Positions 9,930 through 11,163 of a DNA stretch of 11,163 nt are shown here, piece after piece; position 1 is the stretch's first letter, and every line of letters begins with the position of its first letter. Source of the DNA: CAZNER01 sp964572065 (GTDB taxonomy: Bacteria; Patescibacteriota; Dojkabacteria; JAHIVN01). The stretch spans positions 1 through 11,163 of the forward strand of contig CAZNER010000066.1 in the NCBI GenBank assembly GCA_964572065.1, given 5' to 3'. The notes below the pieces were generated by a model. That model made no database searches and was not told the origin of the DNA. It saw nothing but the letters and a program-made list of their open reading frames with translations. Made by a program: the position numbers and the translations under genes.

Positions 9930-10172
9930 ATGATATGTGGTAATTTTAATACCTTTATAAATAAAAAGGGTTATAGGGTATTATTAATAAATGGGAAACC
10001 AATGCTTGAACACCGACATATATTCAGAGTAATGAGGGGAATGAAAATACCACAGGGTTATCAGATACACCACAGGGATTTAAATAAACTAAATAATAAC
10101 ATTGATAATCTGCAACTTGTTACGCCAAAACAACACAAACAGATACATTTAAAAATAAAGGAGATGAATTAA
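9930..10172 (+). CDS. Small HNH endonuclease
   Basis: Free-standing HNH nuclease of 80 residues. Motif: EHRHIFRVM (27-35), then IPQGYQIHHRD (40-50), where His47/His48 and Asp50 belong to the beta-beta-alpha metal site, then NNNIDNLQLVT (55-65) with the conserved Asn, and KQHKQIH (67-73) with the last His. The core is that of the HNH_3-type nucleases common in phages, often mobile (homing-like) and found without a DNA-recognition domain. The N-terminal hairpin (INKKGYRVLLINGKP) is typical for them. It starts immediately after the previous stop (TAAATG), without its own ribosome binding site, so translation is coupled. It may be a selfish element or part of packaging or recombination. Confidence 0.88.
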   Translation: MICGNFNTFINKKGYRVLLINGKPMLEHRHIFRVMRGMKIPQGYQIHHRDLNKLNNNIDNLQLVTPKQHKQIHLKIKEMN

Positions 10173-10173
10173 A

Positions 10174-10287
10174 ATGAATAAGAAAAATAATAAGGAGAAA
10201 AAAATTGAGGCAAGTGATAACGAATGTATATTAAAAAGAGAATTATGGCATAAATATTATAGCCGATATTCTTCAAAGGGGATTTAA
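10174..10287 (+). CDS. 37-residue peptide downstream of HNH
   Basis: ORF of 37 residues starting MNKKNNKEKKIEASDNECIL and ending HKYYSRYSSKGI. GGAGATGA, placed inside the end of the HNH gene, lies 6 bases before its ATG; the ATG follows the HNH stop within two bases. It shares KE/EASD and the DNA word GAGGCAAGTGAT (10207-10218) with the 32-residue peptide before HNH, so the two may be paralogues or halves of one gene split by the HNH insertion. Function unknown. Confidence 0.5.
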   Translation: MNKKNNKEKKIEASDNECILKRELWHKYYSRYSSKGI

Positions 10288-10289
10288 AT

Positions 10290-11163
10290 ATGAAAATATA
10301 TAGAGAAGAAATTGTAAACGATTTAGGCAGTAGAGTGTCTTATGGTAATTATAATGAGGCACAGAAAATAAATGTAAGTGAATGGATTAGTCGATATGGT
10401 AAGGAAACAAATGCTATATTAGGAAATACTAAAAAGGGAAGAATAATTACAAGATTACCACAACATAATTTTGGTAGCATTACTGAATATAATATTGACA
10501 CATTACCCAACAGTTATTTAAGTAGAAATGGCATTGAGAAATTTGAAATAACACAGGATAATAAAATGTATCGAGGTAAGGATATAATGAGTAGAAGATT
10601 TAACAGTAAAATATTATCCTGTTGGTGTTATGCTCTTGGTATTAAATACAAAAAGGGTATCGAGTTGTGGTGTAAGGATATTAAAATACGCTTGGATAAA
10701 ACAGGTAATAACAAGAGTATTAAAATGCTATCAGGTAAAGAGGTAATCCCAATGATAAAGGATATTATATTTTTAACAAGATATAATAAATTAGAGGAGA
10801 TAGCCAAGTATTCTGATAAGGGTATAATATCTCCTGAATTACACGATTTATTATATGAGTTATTATATGATAGCACATTGAGTTACGAAGATAAACAGGA
10901 GATATTTAATAATATAAAAGATAAACTATATATAAATCATCAGATAAGGGATAAAGTTTGGACTTACCCTAAATATTCCATTGAGTATTTAATAGGATTA
11001 ATTAAGCAGATACAAAGTGGAGAATTTTTTGACGAGTTATATATCCCTGTTATTTATCAGTTAAAGAAATATCCCTTAGAGTGTAAGGATACACATTTAA
11101 AACCAATGACACCTGAACAACACATAAAGACTTATGATGATTATGATTTATCCCAATATTATG
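10290..11163 (+). CDS. Hypothetical protein, long, partial (runs off right edge)
   Basis: Open from ATG 10290 to the window edge: 291 full codons and no stop, so it is the longest gene of the rightward half and incomplete. It starts MKIYREEIVNDLGSRVSYGN. The translation is rich in Lys, Ile, Asn and Tyr, without membrane segments. Features seen: a basic region about 45-56 (GNTKKGRIITRL), CWCYALGIKYKKGIELWCKD at about 111-130 with three Cys, a helical middle (EEIAKYSDKG...LHDLLYELLYD), and an acidic, aromatic stretch near the edge (TYDDYDLSQYY). I recognise no family. AAGGGGAT about 6 bases upstream serves as ribosome binding site and the gene follows the 37-residue peptide by two bases. Its AT content is higher than that of the metallopeptidase region. 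Confidence 0.7.
   Translation, partial: MKIYREEIVNDLGSRVSYGNYNEAQKINVSEWISRYGKETNAILGNTKKGRIITRLPQHNFGSITEYNIDTLPNSYLSRNGIEKFEITQDNKMYRGKDIMSRRFNSKILSCWCYALGIKYKKGIELWCKDIKIRLDKTGNNKSIKMLSGKEVIPMIKDIIFLTRYNKLEEIAKYSDKGIISPELHDLLYELLYDSTLSYEDKQEIFNNIKDKLYINHQIRDKVWTYPKYSIEYLIGLIKQIQSGEFFDELYIPVIYQLKKYPLECKDTHLKPMTPEQHIKTYDDYDLSQYY

Noticed and set aside
10628..10876. 82-codon minus-strand ORF within the long right-end gene
   Set aside because: Shadow of the open plus-strand frame from 10290.

Overview
The window looks like part of the genome, or integrated copy, of an archaeal head-tailed virus (Caudoviricetes-like). Two lines of evidence agree. The left half encodes a virion assembly module: terminase, portal and prohead protease. 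The promoters are plainly archaeal, with CCGAAA-type BRE motifs directly followed by TATA boxes such as CTTATATA or TATTTAAA, and several genes appear to be leaderless. A virus-encoded Alba chromatin protein supports an archaeal host. The DNA is AT-rich and uses AGA/AGG and ATA codons freely. I cannot name the host from sequence alone.

Left half (1-5188, minus strand): one compact late-type operon, read right to left. It holds two tiny ORFs, a terminase small subunit candidate, a two-helix membrane protein (holin candidate), a 40-residue membrane peptide, the large terminase, Alba, portal, prohead protease, an unknown 84-residue protein and a Cys-rich protein that runs off the left edge. Junctions are tight, with ATGA/TTGA overlaps or gaps of about 10-15 bases. 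The exception is a fold-prone intercistronic stretch at 4008-4172.

Middle (5189-5744): a divergent control region with a minus-strand promoter near 5225-5240 and a plus-strand promoter at 5313. It contains a 37-residue ORF and leads into a leaderless HEXXH metallopeptidase gene.

Right half (5745-9830, plus strand): a string of small monocistronic cassettes. Each has a BRE/TATA promoter with an ACAGG-like box starting exactly 14 bases after the last A of the TATA box, then a small gene, usually a T-tract terminator. Before most of the next promoters comes a GGTGGG/CCCACC inverted repeat, and a CRTGCTA...TGTCAAGCRTG element is often present as well. The products are a 36-residue basic peptide, a 59-residue zinc ribbon, and unknown proteins of 75, 100 and 161 residues. 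The array ends in about 1 kb without a convincing gene (8773-9830). That stretch holds a dense cluster of the CRTGCTA element, four 15-bp-spaced GCATGGT repeats and an AT-rich segment with an inverted repeat. It is a plausible replication origin or partition/regulatory locus.

Right end (9831-11163): an operon of a 32-residue peptide, a small HNH endonuclease, a 37-residue peptide sharing a short EASD segment with the first, and a long unknown ORF running off the edge.

The most unusual feature is the repeated, phase-locked cis-regulatory module shared by unrelated small genes. It suggests that one viral or host regulator controls a regulon of early accessory proteins.
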